Assembly: GCF_013184495.1 (NCBI RefSeq)
Contig: NZ_JAAOIY010000001.1
Span: 124,001 to 188,000 of the forward strand
Direction: 5' to 3'
Length of the DNA: 64,000 bases
Origin: Sporosarcina jiandibaonis
GTDB lineage: Bacteria > Bacillota > Bacilli > Bacillales_A > Planococcaceae
The position numbers and the translations under genes were made by a program. Shown in pieces: positions 8,748 to 16,936 of this stretch. Position 1 is the first letter of the stretch, and each line of letters starts with the position of its first letter. A model generated the notes under the pieces. It was not told where the DNA came from. It was given only the letters and a program-made list of their open reading frames with translations, and searched no databases.

Positions 8748-9563
8748 CTATTCTTTCTGGTAATCAGGTTTTGTAAATCCGGCATTATTTTCGTTCGTAT
8801 ATTGTAAAAACTCTTCAGAGTGATAGGCTTTTTTGATTGCCTCTGCGAACGTTTCGTCTAAATTATCTTTGTGATAAGCGACGTTATTCATGAATTCAGG
8901 CGGCGTATCCTCTAAAAGGACAGCATCTTCCAAATGTAAACCCGAAGCGATTGCGAAATTCCCATTAATGAATGCAAAGTCGGTATCGCCTAACGATCGT
9001 GGAAGTTGCGCACCATCCATTGCGATAATTTCTAAGTTGTATTTGTTATCAACGATGTCTTTTTCAGAAGCTCTAGTTTGATCGATTTCACCTGCAAGTG
9101 TAATCCAACCGAAACGATCCAGCATTTGAAGGGCTCTCGCCATGCTAACCGGGTCGTTTGACAATGTTAACTTCATTCCTTCTTTTACGTCAGAAACATC
9201 TTTATGCTTTTCTGAATATAGACCAATTGGTGCGGTAGGCACGGCATGACCGATTGCTAAATCCGTATTATGTTCTTTATTAAAAGCCTCAAGATAAACG
9301 GACGTTTGAAAAACATTCGCATCTATGCTGCCTTCTTGTAATGCACGGTTTGGTTGGATGTAATCATTGAATTCAACAAGCTTTACTTTATAACCGTCTT
9401 TTTCCAGTAAAGGAATAATGCTTTCTTTCAGTTGATCTGCATATGGTCCCGATGTTGCCCCGATTTTCAACTCTTTTTTATCTCCGCTTGCCTCGCCGGA
9501 AGTGCATGCGGCAAGGGCGAGCAGTGTGAATAATGCCAGTAAACTAATTATGATTTTTTTCAT
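8748..9563 (-). CDS. metQ: Methionine-binding lipoprotein MetQ
   Basis: Extracellular substrate-binding lipoprotein (NlpA family) of the MetNIQ importer. The signal peptide ends in the lipobox LAAC with Cys20 as lipidation site, followed by a short acidic linker. The mature domain carries the NlpA pattern (KIGATSGPYADQL, VEFNDYIQPNRALQEGSIDANVFQT, LSNDPVSMARALQML, FINGNFAI). The length of 271 is normal. AAAGGTGG precedes the ATG. It lies between the monooxygenase gene and metN in the same operon. Confidence 0.97.
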   Translation of the reverse strand: MKKIIISLLALFTLLALAACTSGEASGDKKELKIGATSGPYADQLKESIIPLLEKDGYKVKLVEFNDYIQPNRALQEGSIDANVFQTSVYLEAFNKEHNTDLAIGHAVPTAPIGLYSEKHKDVSDVKEGMKLTLSNDPVSMARALQMLDRFGWITLAGEIDQTRASEKDIVDNKYNLEIIAMDGAQLPRSLGDTDFAFINGNFAIASGLHLEDAVLLEDTPPEFMNNVAYHKDNLDETFAEAIKKAYHSEEFLQYTNENNAGFTKPDYQKE

Positions 9564-9590
9564 TTAATGACCACCTTTATATTTAATTTT

Positions 9591-10967
9591 TTAGACAGTG
9601 ACGATGGAATGTTTTTTTCCAGGGTGATTTTCAGGCAATCGGTCGGTTCCGAATAAATTTCCGCGCATTGTTGTTCCTTCCGCGTTGCCTTTTTTTCGAA
9701 CTAATCCACGCTCTTGTAAAACAGGAATGACCAATTCTGCAAAATCCTTAAAGGATCCTGGTTTAATTGCGTAAGTTATATTGAATCCGTCGACATCAGC
9801 CTCGTTAACCCATCGTTCCATTTCATCTGCGATTTTTTCAGGTGTGCCGACAACAACCGGACCGATACCGCCGATTCCAACAAATTCAGCAATTTCTCGA
9901 ATGGTCCATTTTTTATTGGGATCAACTTTCGTGAAAATTTCCACGCGTGAGCGCATTGAATCATTTTCAACATATTGTAGATCTTCATCTAGTTCGTATT
10001 CAGATAAATCGATTCCCGTCCATCCGCTAAATAAGCTCATTGCGCCTTCAAGACTAATATGTTGTTTATAATCTTCATATTTTGCTTCTGCTTCTTCTTG
10101 CGTTCGGCCAACGATTGGCGTGAACAGACTAAACACTTTGATGTCTTCGCCTTTTCTTCCAAACTGCTCCGCTTGACCGCGTATTTTATCGACAAACTTT
10201 CGTGCAATATCAGTGGTCGGCATAGAGACATAGATACCTTCCGCGTGTTCTGCTGCAAATGCACTTCCTCTCGGCGATAAACCAGCTTGATAAATGACCG
10301 GGGTTCGTTGCGGGGAAGGTTCGCATAAGTGAGCTCCTGGAACGGTGAAATACTTCCCATTATGTTGAATGTCATGAACTTTGTCTGGATCTACATACAT
10401 CTTTCTTTTTGGATCTCGAACAACAGCCTCTTCTTCCCAGCTTTGTTCCCATAATTTATAACAAACGTCTAAATATTCTTCAGCGATTGAATATCGTTCA
10501 TCGTGTGCAATTTGTTCGTCAAGTCCCATATTTAATGCTGCACTTTTCAAATAAGACGTTACAACATTCCAGCCGACCCGACCTTTCGTTAAATGATCTA
10601 ATGTCGACATGCGACGGGCAAATGTATAAGGGTGTTCATGCGTGACGGATGCGGTAATGCCGAATGACAAATTTTTTGTAACTGCAGCCATTGCCGGAAC
10701 GATGAGCAGTGGATCATTGATAGGGGATTGCACCGCTTGCCTGAGACCCGCATCTCTTTTCCCTTCATAGACATCGTACGGCCCCAGTACATCTGCTAAA
10801 AAGACGGAGTCAAACTGAGCTGCTTCTAATAACTTTGCAAACTCGATCCAGTAGTCAATATCCGTGTAGCGATGTGCTTCACTGTCCGGATGAGACCAGA
10901 GTCCAGGAGACTGGTTACTAGGGCAGTTCATATCAAATGCATTTAATAAAATTCGTTTTTTGGTCAA
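9591..10967 (-). CDS. FMN-dependent LLM-class monooxygenase (NtaA/SnaA/DszA family)
   Basis: A 458-residue luciferase-like flavin monooxygenase of the NtaA/SnaA/SoxA/DszA group, which uses reduced FMN from a separate reductase to oxidise organosulfur or amine compounds. Family marks include ILLNAFDMN at the start, the SFGITASVTHEHPYTFARRM region, GRVGWNVVTS near 130-140 and QAGLSPRGSAFAAEHAEGIYVS. The TTG start has GGAGGA seven bases upstream. Its place in a SAM-riboswitch operon with metQNI argues that it frees sulfur from an organosulfur compound for methionine or cysteine supply; B. subtilis YxeK is a comparable enzyme. The exact substrate is not known. Confidence 0.88.
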   Translation of the reverse strand: MTKKRILLNAFDMNCPSNQSPGLWSHPDSEAHRYTDIDYWIEFAKLLEAAQFDSVFLADVLGPYDVYEGKRDAGLRQAVQSPINDPLLIVPAMAAVTKNLSFGITASVTHEHPYTFARRMSTLDHLTKGRVGWNVVTSYLKSAALNMGLDEQIAHDERYSIAEEYLDVCYKLWEQSWEEEAVVRDPKRKMYVDPDKVHDIQHNGKYFTVPGAHLCEPSPQRTPVIYQAGLSPRGSAFAAEHAEGIYVSMPTTDIARKFVDKIRGQAEQFGRKGEDIKVFSLFTPIVGRTQEEAEAKYEDYKQHISLEGAMSLFSGWTGIDLSEYELDEDLQYVENDSMRSRVEIFTKVDPNKKWTIREIAEFVGIGGIGPVVVGTPEKIADEMERWVNEADVDGFNITYAIKPGSFKDFAELVIPVLQERGLVRKKGNAEGTTMRGNLFGTDRLPENHPGKKHSIVTV

Positions 10968-11004
10968 TGTTAGTTCCTCCTAAGTTTCTTTTTGAGATTG
11001 AACG

Positions 11005-11292
11005 CTATGCAAACAGTAACTTCTTTCCAATTCCTTGGAGTTCTATATAACTTTCCAACGTATTCGTTAATCCATCAGGGAAGGAAAGTCGCTTTGTCGA
11101 TTGTTCTTCTTTCAAATTCGCTGTCATATGTTGCAAAAACCTCAGTACGTGGATTCTTCTTTCTGTAATATCTATGAACCCATTATCGTAAAACCATGCG
11201 TCGATTGTATTGTAAACACCACGGTTGATGAAGAAAGACTCTTCAATCTTCCGGACGAATGAAAGATCCGGCAAATGAACATCCACGGCCAT
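11005..11292 (-). CDS. Small protein of unknown function, first gene of SAM-riboswitch operon
   Basis: A 95-residue protein I do not recognise. It begins MAVDVHLPDLSFVRK, has no signal peptide or membrane helix, no cysteine, and a helical, mixed-charge composition. The ATG at 11292 is chosen because a perfect AGGAGGTG (minus strand, 11300-11307) lies seven bases upstream; the frame extends a few codons further without one. It is the first gene behind the riboswitch and sits 37 bases before the monooxygenase gene, so a role in the same sulfur pathway is likely by position only. Confidence 0.7.
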   Translation of the reverse strand: MAVDVHLPDLSFVRKIEESFFINRGVYNTIDAWFYDNGFIDITERRIHVLRFLQHMTANLKEEQSTKRLSFPDGLTNTLESYIELQGIGKKLLFA

Positions 11293-11352
11293 AAAATAAC
11301 ACCTCCTATACACAATAAAATCAGATTAATTATCCAATCATCCCTTCTGATG

Positions 11353-11391
11353 AAAAAAATAAAAACCCTCTACTCATGATGAGGAGAGGGT
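11353..11391 (-). terminator. Riboswitch-controlled terminator of the methionine operon
   Basis: On the minus strand ACCCTCTCCTCATC pairs with GATGAGTAGAGGGT and is followed by TTTTTATTTTTTT. It lies between the SAM aptamer and the first gene and is the expression platform. Confidence 0.88.
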
Positions 11392-11409
11392 GAAATACAT
11401 AAATTCGCT

Positions 11410-11530
11410 GTAGTTTCAGCCGTCTCATCTGAAGAATACGAATGTATTCTACTGAACTTAGCACCATACAATTAAAATTGCTGGTTGCTGAGGTTTCGTA
11501 GGGTCAGTCCCTCCACCTCTCTTGATAAGC
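11410..11530 (-). promoter_or_regulatory. SAM-I (S-box) riboswitch
   Basis: The minus strand carries the S-box consensus: CTTATCAAGAGAGGTGGAGG at the 5' end, GAAACCTCAGCAACC in the middle, GGTGCTAAGTTC, and CAGATGAGACGGCTG at the 3' side. S-adenosylmethionine binding in this class favours the terminator downstream (11353-11391), so the operon of the small unknown gene, monooxygenase and metQNI should be expressed when SAM is low. Confidence 0.95.
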
Positions 11531-11598
11531 AGCATTACTATTCAATTTTTGAAATTTCGATAGAATAACTAGAACTTAACGATTAAACGTTAGATTGG

Positions 11599-11627
11599 AT
11601 TCTATCTGCCTTTCTAGAAAGAGTCAA
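11599..11627 (-). promoter_or_regulatory. Promoter of the SAM-riboswitch operon
   Basis: On the minus strand TTGACT (11622-11627), a 17-base spacer and TAGAAT (11599-11604). Transcription would begin near 11592, about 60 bases before the aptamer. Confidence 0.75.
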
Positions 11628-11955
11628 GAGATTTTGATGGAATAGTCGGATATGAGTGAAAAGTCATGGTAATTTACTTGATTCTAAATTTGGCGACTTA
11701 AAACTACTAAAATGTAGCAACAGAGACGGAAAAATCCAGTTATGGAACGAACTATTGCAGTCGGATTAATGGGAGAAATGAATCATGACATTTGGAAGCA
11801 TGATGTTATTGAACTCGGGATTCGGTGTTTTTTAATTGATAGGAGTATAATGACGCATTATTTCAATTGATTTGACAAAGCGGAAAATTATAGTAATCTA
11901 TTTTAAACGTATTCTAAAAAATAGATGCAAAAAACAATGCTAAAGGGGGATAAAA
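11628..11955. other. Divergent intergenic region between the methionine operon and the AbgT-type gene
   Basis: No convincing gene. A TTGACA at 11872-11877 with a poor -10 (TAATCT after 16 bases) may be the promoter of the transporter gene. A 42-codon frame at 11742 lacks a ribosome binding site. Confidence 0.4.
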
Positions 11956-13488
11956 ATGAATTTACCGGATAATAGCAAGAGGAACGGTTTTTTCAATAAG
12001 TTTTTAGACTTTATCGAGAGATACGGTAATAAATTGCCCGATCCGGTAATGTTGTTTGTGTATATCGCAGGCCTTATTTTAATTTGTTCTTCAATTTTTT
12101 CATTACTTGGAATAAAGGCGGTAAACCCGGGTAACGGGGAAGAAGTAGCCGTTGTTAATTTGCTGAACGGGGACGGAATTATAAAGATACTAACGAATCT
12201 CGTAACGAATTTTACTAGTTTTCCTCCGCTTGGTCTGGTGCTGGTAGTGATGCTTGGTGTGGGGCTAGCAGAGTCAACGGGACTTATTGGAGCTGTTATG
12301 AAAACAACCATTTTAAACGCTCCAAAGAAACTAATCCTTCCGACAATCGTGTTGGTAGCTATTGTCGGGAACGCAGCTGCTGATGCGGCTATGGTTGTTT
12401 TGCCTCCGATTGTTGCAATGATTTTTATCGCGTTAGGACGGCACCCCATTGCTGGCTTGGCTGCCGCTTATGCATCAGTTGCCGGCGGATTTAGTGCGAA
12501 TTTGATATTAAGTGTTTTGGACCCATTAGTTGCGGGATTCACGCAGACAGGTGCTCAGATGATTGATCCGGAATTCATTGCGAATCCAGCGATGAACTAT
12601 TATTTCCTCATCGCTTCGACATTTGTTTTAGTCCCGACAGCTGTTTTCATCACAACTAAAATCGTCGAACCGCGTCTTGGAAAATATGAAGGTGAAATTG
12701 AGACGTTGGATGAAGTAACGATAGAAGAAAAGAAAGGTTTACGTTGGGCGGGGATTTCAGTAGCGGTTATGGCGGTTGTTGTCCTGAGTCTATCAATTCC
12801 CGAAAATGGACTGTTCAGGCATCCAGAGACTGGCTCCTTGACGGTATCTCCCTTAATGGACAGCTTAGTGCCATTAATGATGATTTTATTTCTAGTGCCG
12901 TCAATTATTTTTGGGAAAGTCGTTAAAGTAATTAACGATTCGAAAGACTTGGCGAGTCTTTTAGCTAAAGCAATGTCTGGAATGGGAATGTACATTGTCA
13001 TTGCATTCGTAGCGGCGCAAATGATCGCCTATTTCAACTGGAGTAATCTAGGTCCAGTTGTTGCAATCAAAGGAGCCGAAACATTAGAAGCAATCGGGTT
13101 GACAGGGCTTCCGCTGTTAATTGGATTTATTATTGTAGCGGCACTTATTAACTTCTTAATCGCGAGTTCTTCGGCTAAATGGGCTATTCTAGCGCCAGTG
13201 TTCGTACCGATGTTTATGATTTTAGGATATAGTCCAGCATTGACGCAAATGGCATATAGAATAGGGGATTCCATTACGAATCCAATAACACCAATGCTAG
13301 CGTATTTTGCGATTGTCCTAACATTTGCGAAAAAGTATGATCCGAAAATGGGGATTGGTACGCTTATGACGTCATTGTTACCGTACTCCATTGCCTTTTC
13401 GATTATGTGGATACTTTTGTTCGCGATTTGGTATTTACTTGGAATACCACTCGGGCCAGAAGGCGAATTGTTTTGGAATTCTAATTAA
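11956..13488 (+). CDS. AbgT-family transporter
   Basis: An inner-membrane secondary transporter of the AbgT family (510 residues, about 11-13 helices). The founding member takes up p-aminobenzoyl-glutamate; other members export sulfonamides and similar compounds, so the substrate here is open. Family landmarks are the N-terminal IERYGNKLPDPVMLFVYIAG, the VGNAAADAAMVVLPPIVAM segment near 130-150, ASVAGGFSANL, and SSSAKWAILAPVFVPMFM followed by YRIGDSITNPITPM. AAAGGGGG stands just before the ATG. It is a single gene ending at a terminator. No abgA/abgB hydrolase genes are nearby, which leaves its role open. Confidence 0.9.
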   Translation: MNLPDNSKRNGFFNKFLDFIERYGNKLPDPVMLFVYIAGLILICSSIFSLLGIKAVNPGNGEEVAVVNLLNGDGIIKILTNLVTNFTSFPPLGLVLVVMLGVGLAESTGLIGAVMKTTILNAPKKLILPTIVLVAIVGNAAADAAMVVLPPIVAMIFIALGRHPIAGLAAAYASVAGGFSANLILSVLDPLVAGFTQTGAQMIDPEFIANPAMNYYFLIASTFVLVPTAVFITTKIVEPRLGKYEGEIETLDEVTIEEKKGLRWAGISVAVMAVVVLSLSIPENGLFRHPETGSLTVSPLMDSLVPLMMILFLVPSIIFGKVVKVINDSKDLASLLAKAMSGMGMYIVIAFVAAQMIAYFNWSNLGPVVAIKGAETLEAIGLTGLPLLIGFIIVAALINFLIASSSAKWAILAPVFVPMFMILGYSPALTQMAYRIGDSITNPITPMLAYFAIVLTFAKKYDPKMGIGTLMTSLLPYSIAFSIMWILLFAIWYLLGIPLGPEGELFWNSN

Positions 13489-13556
13489 AATTGGCTCCTT
13501 AATATAGGGTTGAAAAACTGATGATTTGGATTCATTCATAAGCAAGCTGTTTCTTT

Positions 13557-13581
13557 AGCATCCTTCGGGATGCTTTTTTTA
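13557..13581 (+). terminator. Terminator after AbgT-type gene
   Basis: AGCATCC-TTC-GGGATGCT hairpin followed by seven T residues. Confidence 0.85.
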
Positions 13582-13647
13582 TTCCATGAATAAAAAAGCA
13601 ATGGCTGGGCAAAGTAACACAAGAATAATTAGATTGGAGGAAATGGA

Positions 13648-13785
13648 ATGAAGCATAAAAAATATTTTCTTCCGCTTATGTCGGTTATTTTGTCAGCAGG
13701 CTTACTATTCGGTTGTAACGGCGTTGACGAAAATGAACCGGATCCGACAGAAGAGCCGTCTGAACAACAACAAAATAATCAATAA
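13648..13785 (+). CDS. Very small acidic lipoprotein
   Basis: A 45-codon gene with ATG at 13648 and TTGGAGG upstream. It encodes a signal peptide ending in the lipobox LFGC (Cys23) followed by only about 22 residues, almost all Asp, Glu, Pro, Gln and Asn. A strong terminator lies five bases after the stop, so it is a complete transcription unit. It resembles the lipoprotein at 22777-23016 in size and style (basic N-terminus, lipobox, acidic disordered tail). Function unknown. Confidence 0.7.
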   Translation: MKHKKYFLPLMSVILSAGLLFGCNGVDENEPDPTEEPSEQQQNNQ

Positions 13786-13790
13786 ACACA

Positions 13791-13830
13791 AGCCTCGAAA
13801 CATTGCAAACTAATGTTTTGGGGCTTTTTC
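13791..13830 (+). terminator. Terminator after small lipoprotein gene
   Basis: AGCCTCGAAACATT pairs with AATGTTTTGGGGCT, followed by TTTTT. Confidence 0.85.
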
Positions 13831-13920
13831 TGTCATGTTTTAAATTTAATTAGGGTGTTTAGCTCCTTGATTGAAGGGAACAGAAGGATGGAATTAGAAA
13901 TACAGAAAGGAGTTTTGTTT

Positions 13921-15375
13921 TTGGTTGGCTACACAGGTTTAGATTCGCAATTTATCGGAGGACAATGGAGTGAGGGAACAGGATCTAGCACAATCGATTT
14001 GATAAATCCTTATACGCAGGATACAGTGGCATCATTCAAGTCAGCAAGTGTGATGGATATAGATGAAGCCTATCAATCTGCGAAAAACACGCAAGAGGAG
14101 TGGGCGGAGGTTAATGCTTTCGAACGTTCCCGAATAATGAATGAAGCAGCACGGATTATGGAGGAACGCCGGGAGGAATTGGTTCAACTGCTAATTGAAG
14201 ATTCGGGTTCCACGTTTATCAAAGCGAATGTGGAAGTCGATTTCTGTATCGCGATTACGCGTCACGCAGCTTCCTTCCCATTTCATGTAGAAGCGACATC
14301 ACCGCCTTCAATCGTGCCAGGCAAGAAAAACAAAGTTTTCCGAAAGCCGTTGGGCGTTGTCGGCGTCATCGGGCCGTTCAACTTTCCGATGTATCTAGCG
14401 ATGCGCTCCGTTGCACCAGCGCTCGCGGCAGGTAACAGTGTTGTGTTAAAACCGGATACTCAAACAGCGATGTCGGGCGGAACGGTGCTCGGTAAAATAT
14501 TTGAAGAAGCTGGTGTTCCATCAGGTGTTATGAACGTGGTCGTACCGAACATAAGTGAGATTGGTGACGCTTTCGTAGAACATCCGATACCGCGCATGAT
14601 CTCTTTCACCGGTTCAACTGGAGTCGGTCGCCATATCGGTGAAATTTGTGGCCGCATGATCAAGAAAGTGGTTCTCGAACTCGGAGGCAATAACCCTTTT
14701 GTTGTTCTTGAAGACGCGGATATTGACCGCGCTGTAGATGGCGCTGCGTTTGGCAAGTATATGCACAGCGGTCAAATTTGCATGGCCGTTAACCGGATTA
14801 TCGTCCACGAGAACATATATGAAGAGTTTAGCAAAAAATACGTAGAACTGACGAAAAGGATTAAAGTCGGAAACCCATCCGACACCGATACTTTGATAGG
14901 ACCGCTTATCAATCAGAAAGCAGTTAAGCGTATTCTCGGAGAAGTTGAAAAAGCGAAAGAAGAAGGGGCGGAAATTCTTCTTGAAGGTTCAGTCAATGGC
15001 AATGTCATGTCTCCGTTTATTTTGAAGGGTACGAATGAAATGTCTACTGCTAAAAATGAAATGTTCGGACCAGTCGTGACAATAATTCCAGTTTCTAGCG
15101 AAGAGGAGGCGCTTCGCGTAGCCAATGATACTGAATTCGGCCTCAGCGGATCCGTTCATGCTGGAACTGCTGAAAAAGCGATGGCATTCGCGCAGAAAAT
15201 GGAGACAGGTATGGTTCATATCAACGATCAAAGTGTAAATGATGAGCCTCTCGTAGCTTTCGGCGGCGAAAAAAGTTCCGGTGTCGGCCGTTTCGGCGGA
15301 GAGTGGTCGCTTGACGAGTTCACAACTTTTCAATGGATTTCTGTACAAGAAGAAACCCGCCAGTATCCATTCTAA
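13921..15375 (+). CDS. Aldehyde dehydrogenase (aromatic-aldehyde/vanillin dehydrogenase type)
   Basis: An NAD(P)-dependent aldehyde dehydrogenase of about 484 residues, closest in feel to the YfmT/benzaldehyde or vanillin dehydrogenase group. Catalytic marks: GPFNFPMYLAMRSVAPALAAG (cofactor-binding Asn), KPDTQTAMSGG, FTGSTGVGRHI, ELGGNNPFVVLEDAD (general base Glu) and SGQICMAVNRI (nucleophile Cys). EMFGPVV and the C-terminal SSGVGRFGGEWSLDEFT are also typical. I chose the TTG at 13921 because AAAGGAG lies eight bases upstream; an ATG at 13888 is in frame but without a good site. It stands alone and ends at a terminator. Substrate is inferred from family only. Confidence 0.9.
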   Translation: MVGYTGLDSQFIGGQWSEGTGSSTIDLINPYTQDTVASFKSASVMDIDEAYQSAKNTQEEWAEVNAFERSRIMNEAARIMEERREELVQLLIEDSGSTFIKANVEVDFCIAITRHAASFPFHVEATSPPSIVPGKKNKVFRKPLGVVGVIGPFNFPMYLAMRSVAPALAAGNSVVLKPDTQTAMSGGTVLGKIFEEAGVPSGVMNVVVPNISEIGDAFVEHPIPRMISFTGSTGVGRHIGEICGRMIKKVVLELGGNNPFVVLEDADIDRAVDGAAFGKYMHSGQICMAVNRIIVHENIYEEFSKKYVELTKRIKVGNPSDTDTLIGPLINQKAVKRILGEVEKAKEEGAEILLEGSVNGNVMSPFILKGTNEMSTAKNEMFGPVVTIIPVSSEEEALRVANDTEFGLSGSVHAGTAEKAMAFAQKMETGMVHINDQSVNDEPLVAFGGEKSSGVGRFGGEWSLDEFTTFQWISVQEETRQYPF

Positions 15376-15386
15376 TCTAATAAAAA

Positions 15387-15427
15387 TCCCCCCTGTTTCG
15401 AATCGAAATCGGTACAGGGGTGTTTTT
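15387..15427 (+). terminator. Terminator after aldehyde dehydrogenase gene
   Basis: CCCCCTGT and ACAGGGGTG arms around a loop of about 16 bases, followed by TTTTT. Confidence 0.75.
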
Positions 15428-15659
15428 GTGCTTTAGTTCCATTCTCAAACTTTTCGTATTTGGCACCTTCTTCGATGTAATCTTTACCTGTCTCGAAATG
15501 GTTTATTCGAAATTACTGCACCGTCATATTTAAAAAAACATATTACTAGGGAAGGGGCCCCGATTGATTTAGTGTGCAGCCCGTGAAACTCCGGCGGGCA
15601 AACGAACCTATTTTCAGTCGCCACATTAAAATTGCACTGATAAATACATATACTTTAAA

Positions 15660-15688
15660 TTGACATCTATCTTATATCATTATATATT
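15660..15688 (+). promoter_or_regulatory. Promoter of the iron ABC transporter operon
   Basis: TTGACA (15660-15665), a 17-base spacer, TATATT (15683-15688). The Fur box follows immediately at the expected transcript start. Confidence 0.75.
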
Positions 15689-15697
15689 TATTGATGA

Positions 15698-15718
15698 GAT
15701 TGAGAATCATTTTCAATC
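15698..15718 (+). promoter_or_regulatory. Fur box
   Basis: A 21-bp near-palindrome with the 7-1-7 core TGAGAAT-C-ATTTTCA, 12 of 14 matches to the Bacillus Fur consensus TGATAAT-n-ATTATCA. It overlaps the start point of the promoter at 15660-15688, so iron-loaded Fur should block transcription. This is the main sequence evidence that the following transporter carries iron. Confidence 0.8.
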
Positions 15719-15746
15719 AAAAAACTATTGTCTGGAGTTGGATATT

Positions 15747-16811
15747 ATGAAAAAGAGTTTATTCTTAATCGTTATCGCCATGATGCTCGTACTTTCAGCA
15801 TGCGGAAGCGTAACCAAAAAAGAAAGTGGTGCTGATGCAGGTGATAAGAAAACTGAAAAGACGGAAGTGAATTTGTATACTAGTCGTCATTACGACGTGG
15901 ATAATGAATTATATAAAAAATTTGAAGAAGAAACTGGAATAAAAGTAAACGTTATCAAAGATGAAGCGGATGTACTTATCGAACGTATTAAACGTGAAGG
16001 GACTGCGACAAAAGCCGATTTATTATTAACAGCTGACGTTGGCAGACTGTACCGCGCGAAAGAAGAAGGGCTTCTTCAAAGCGTGTCAAGTGACAAATTA
16101 ATGAAACAAATCCCTGAAAAATTACGCGACAATGACGATATGTGGGTCGGTTTGACAAAACGTGCGCGTATTCTAGTGTATAATAAAGATAAAGTTAAAC
16201 CTGAGGACCTTTCCACATATGAAGCACTAACAGAAGATAAGTGGAAAAATCGCGTTCTTGTTCGATCATCTGAAAGCGTCTATAACCAGTCGCTACTCGC
16301 TTCATTCATAGAAATCGATGGCGAAGAGAAAGCAAAAGAATGGGCACAAGGTATCGTCAACAACTTTGCTCAAAATCCTGAAGGCGGAGATCGTGACCAA
16401 GCGAAAGCAATCGCAGCGGGCATCGGTGACGTCGCAATTATGAACTCATACTATTTCGGTCAAATGCTTAATTCGACAGAACCGGAAGAAGTGAAAGTCG
16501 CGGAGAACCTAGGCGTCTTCTTCCCGAACCAAGAAACAACTGGAACGCATGTGAATATCAGTGGAGCCGGAGTCGTCAAAGGTTCTAAAAACGCGGATAA
16601 CGCGGTTAAACTACTTGAATTCCTCACTGATGAAGAAGCGCAAAGCAAATTCGCTTCCGCAAACTATGAATACCCAGTGAATGAAAACGTAGAACCTTCA
16701 GAACTCCTTAAATCATGGGGAGACTTTAAAGAACAAGATATTCCATTATCGACCCTCGGAGAAAACAACGCGAAAGCAATCATGATTTTCAACGAAGTCG
16801 GCTGGAAATAA
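15747..16811 (+). CDS. Iron(III) ABC transporter substrate-binding lipoprotein (FbpA/FutA family)
   Basis: Extracellular ferric-iron-binding lipoprotein of a FbpABC/SfuABC-type importer (354 residues). The signal peptide ends in the lipobox LSAC with Cys19. The mature part begins EVNLYTSRHYDVDNELYKKFEEETG, the usual family 1 start, and carries KADLLLTADVGRLYRAKEEG, WVGLTKRARILVYN, and GAGVVKGSKNADNAVKLLEFLTD. Tyrosines in NSYYFGQML are candidate iron ligands. The ATG at 15747 has TGGAG upstream; the frame is open further 5' but overlaps the promoter and Fur box. A 13-bp hairpin separates it from the permease gene, which fits the usual excess of binding protein. Confidence 0.92.
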   Translation: MKKSLFLIVIAMMLVLSACGSVTKKESGADAGDKKTEKTEVNLYTSRHYDVDNELYKKFEEETGIKVNVIKDEADVLIERIKREGTATKADLLLTADVGRLYRAKEEGLLQSVSSDKLMKQIPEKLRDNDDMWVGLTKRARILVYNKDKVKPEDLSTYEALTEDKWKNRVLVRSSESVYNQSLLASFIEIDGEEKAKEWAQGIVNNFAQNPEGGDRDQAKAIAAGIGDVAIMNSYYFGQMLNSTEPEEVKVAENLGVFFPNQETTGTHVNISGAGVVKGSKNADNAVKLLEFLTDEEAQSKFASANYEYPVNENVEPSELLKSWGDFKEQDIPLSTLGENNAKAIMIFNEVGWK

Positions 16812-16817
16812 AATTCG

Positions 16818-16850
16818 AAGTACTTGAATAACGATTATTCAAGTACTTTC
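16818..16850 (+). terminator. Intra-operon hairpin between iron-binding protein and permease genes
   Basis: A perfect 13-bp stem (AAGTACTTGAATA with TATTCAAGTACTT) and a five-base loop, but only a short T tract. Probably a partial terminator or 3' stabiliser that keeps permease expression below that of the binding protein. Confidence 0.65.
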
Positions 16851-16936
16851 TAAAAAAGTAGATATATTGTATTTTTTCAGTGACCTCTATTAAGGTTAGT
16901 GGATTGTCGCGGAAATGGTAAAGGATGGATTTGGTT

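Noticed and set aside
11742..11870. 42-codon frame starting ATG in the intergenic gap
   Set aside because: No ribosome binding site, no recognisable sequence, and it ends next to the presumed promoter of the AbgT-type gene.
12744..12926. 60-codon frame inside the AbgT-type gene
   Set aside because: Same-strand shadow in another frame with no ribosome site.
13813..13920. Upstream extension of the aldehyde dehydrogenase
   Set aside because: The extra 36 residues run through the preceding terminator and have no similarity to aldehyde dehydrogenases; AAAGGAG points to the TTG at 13921.
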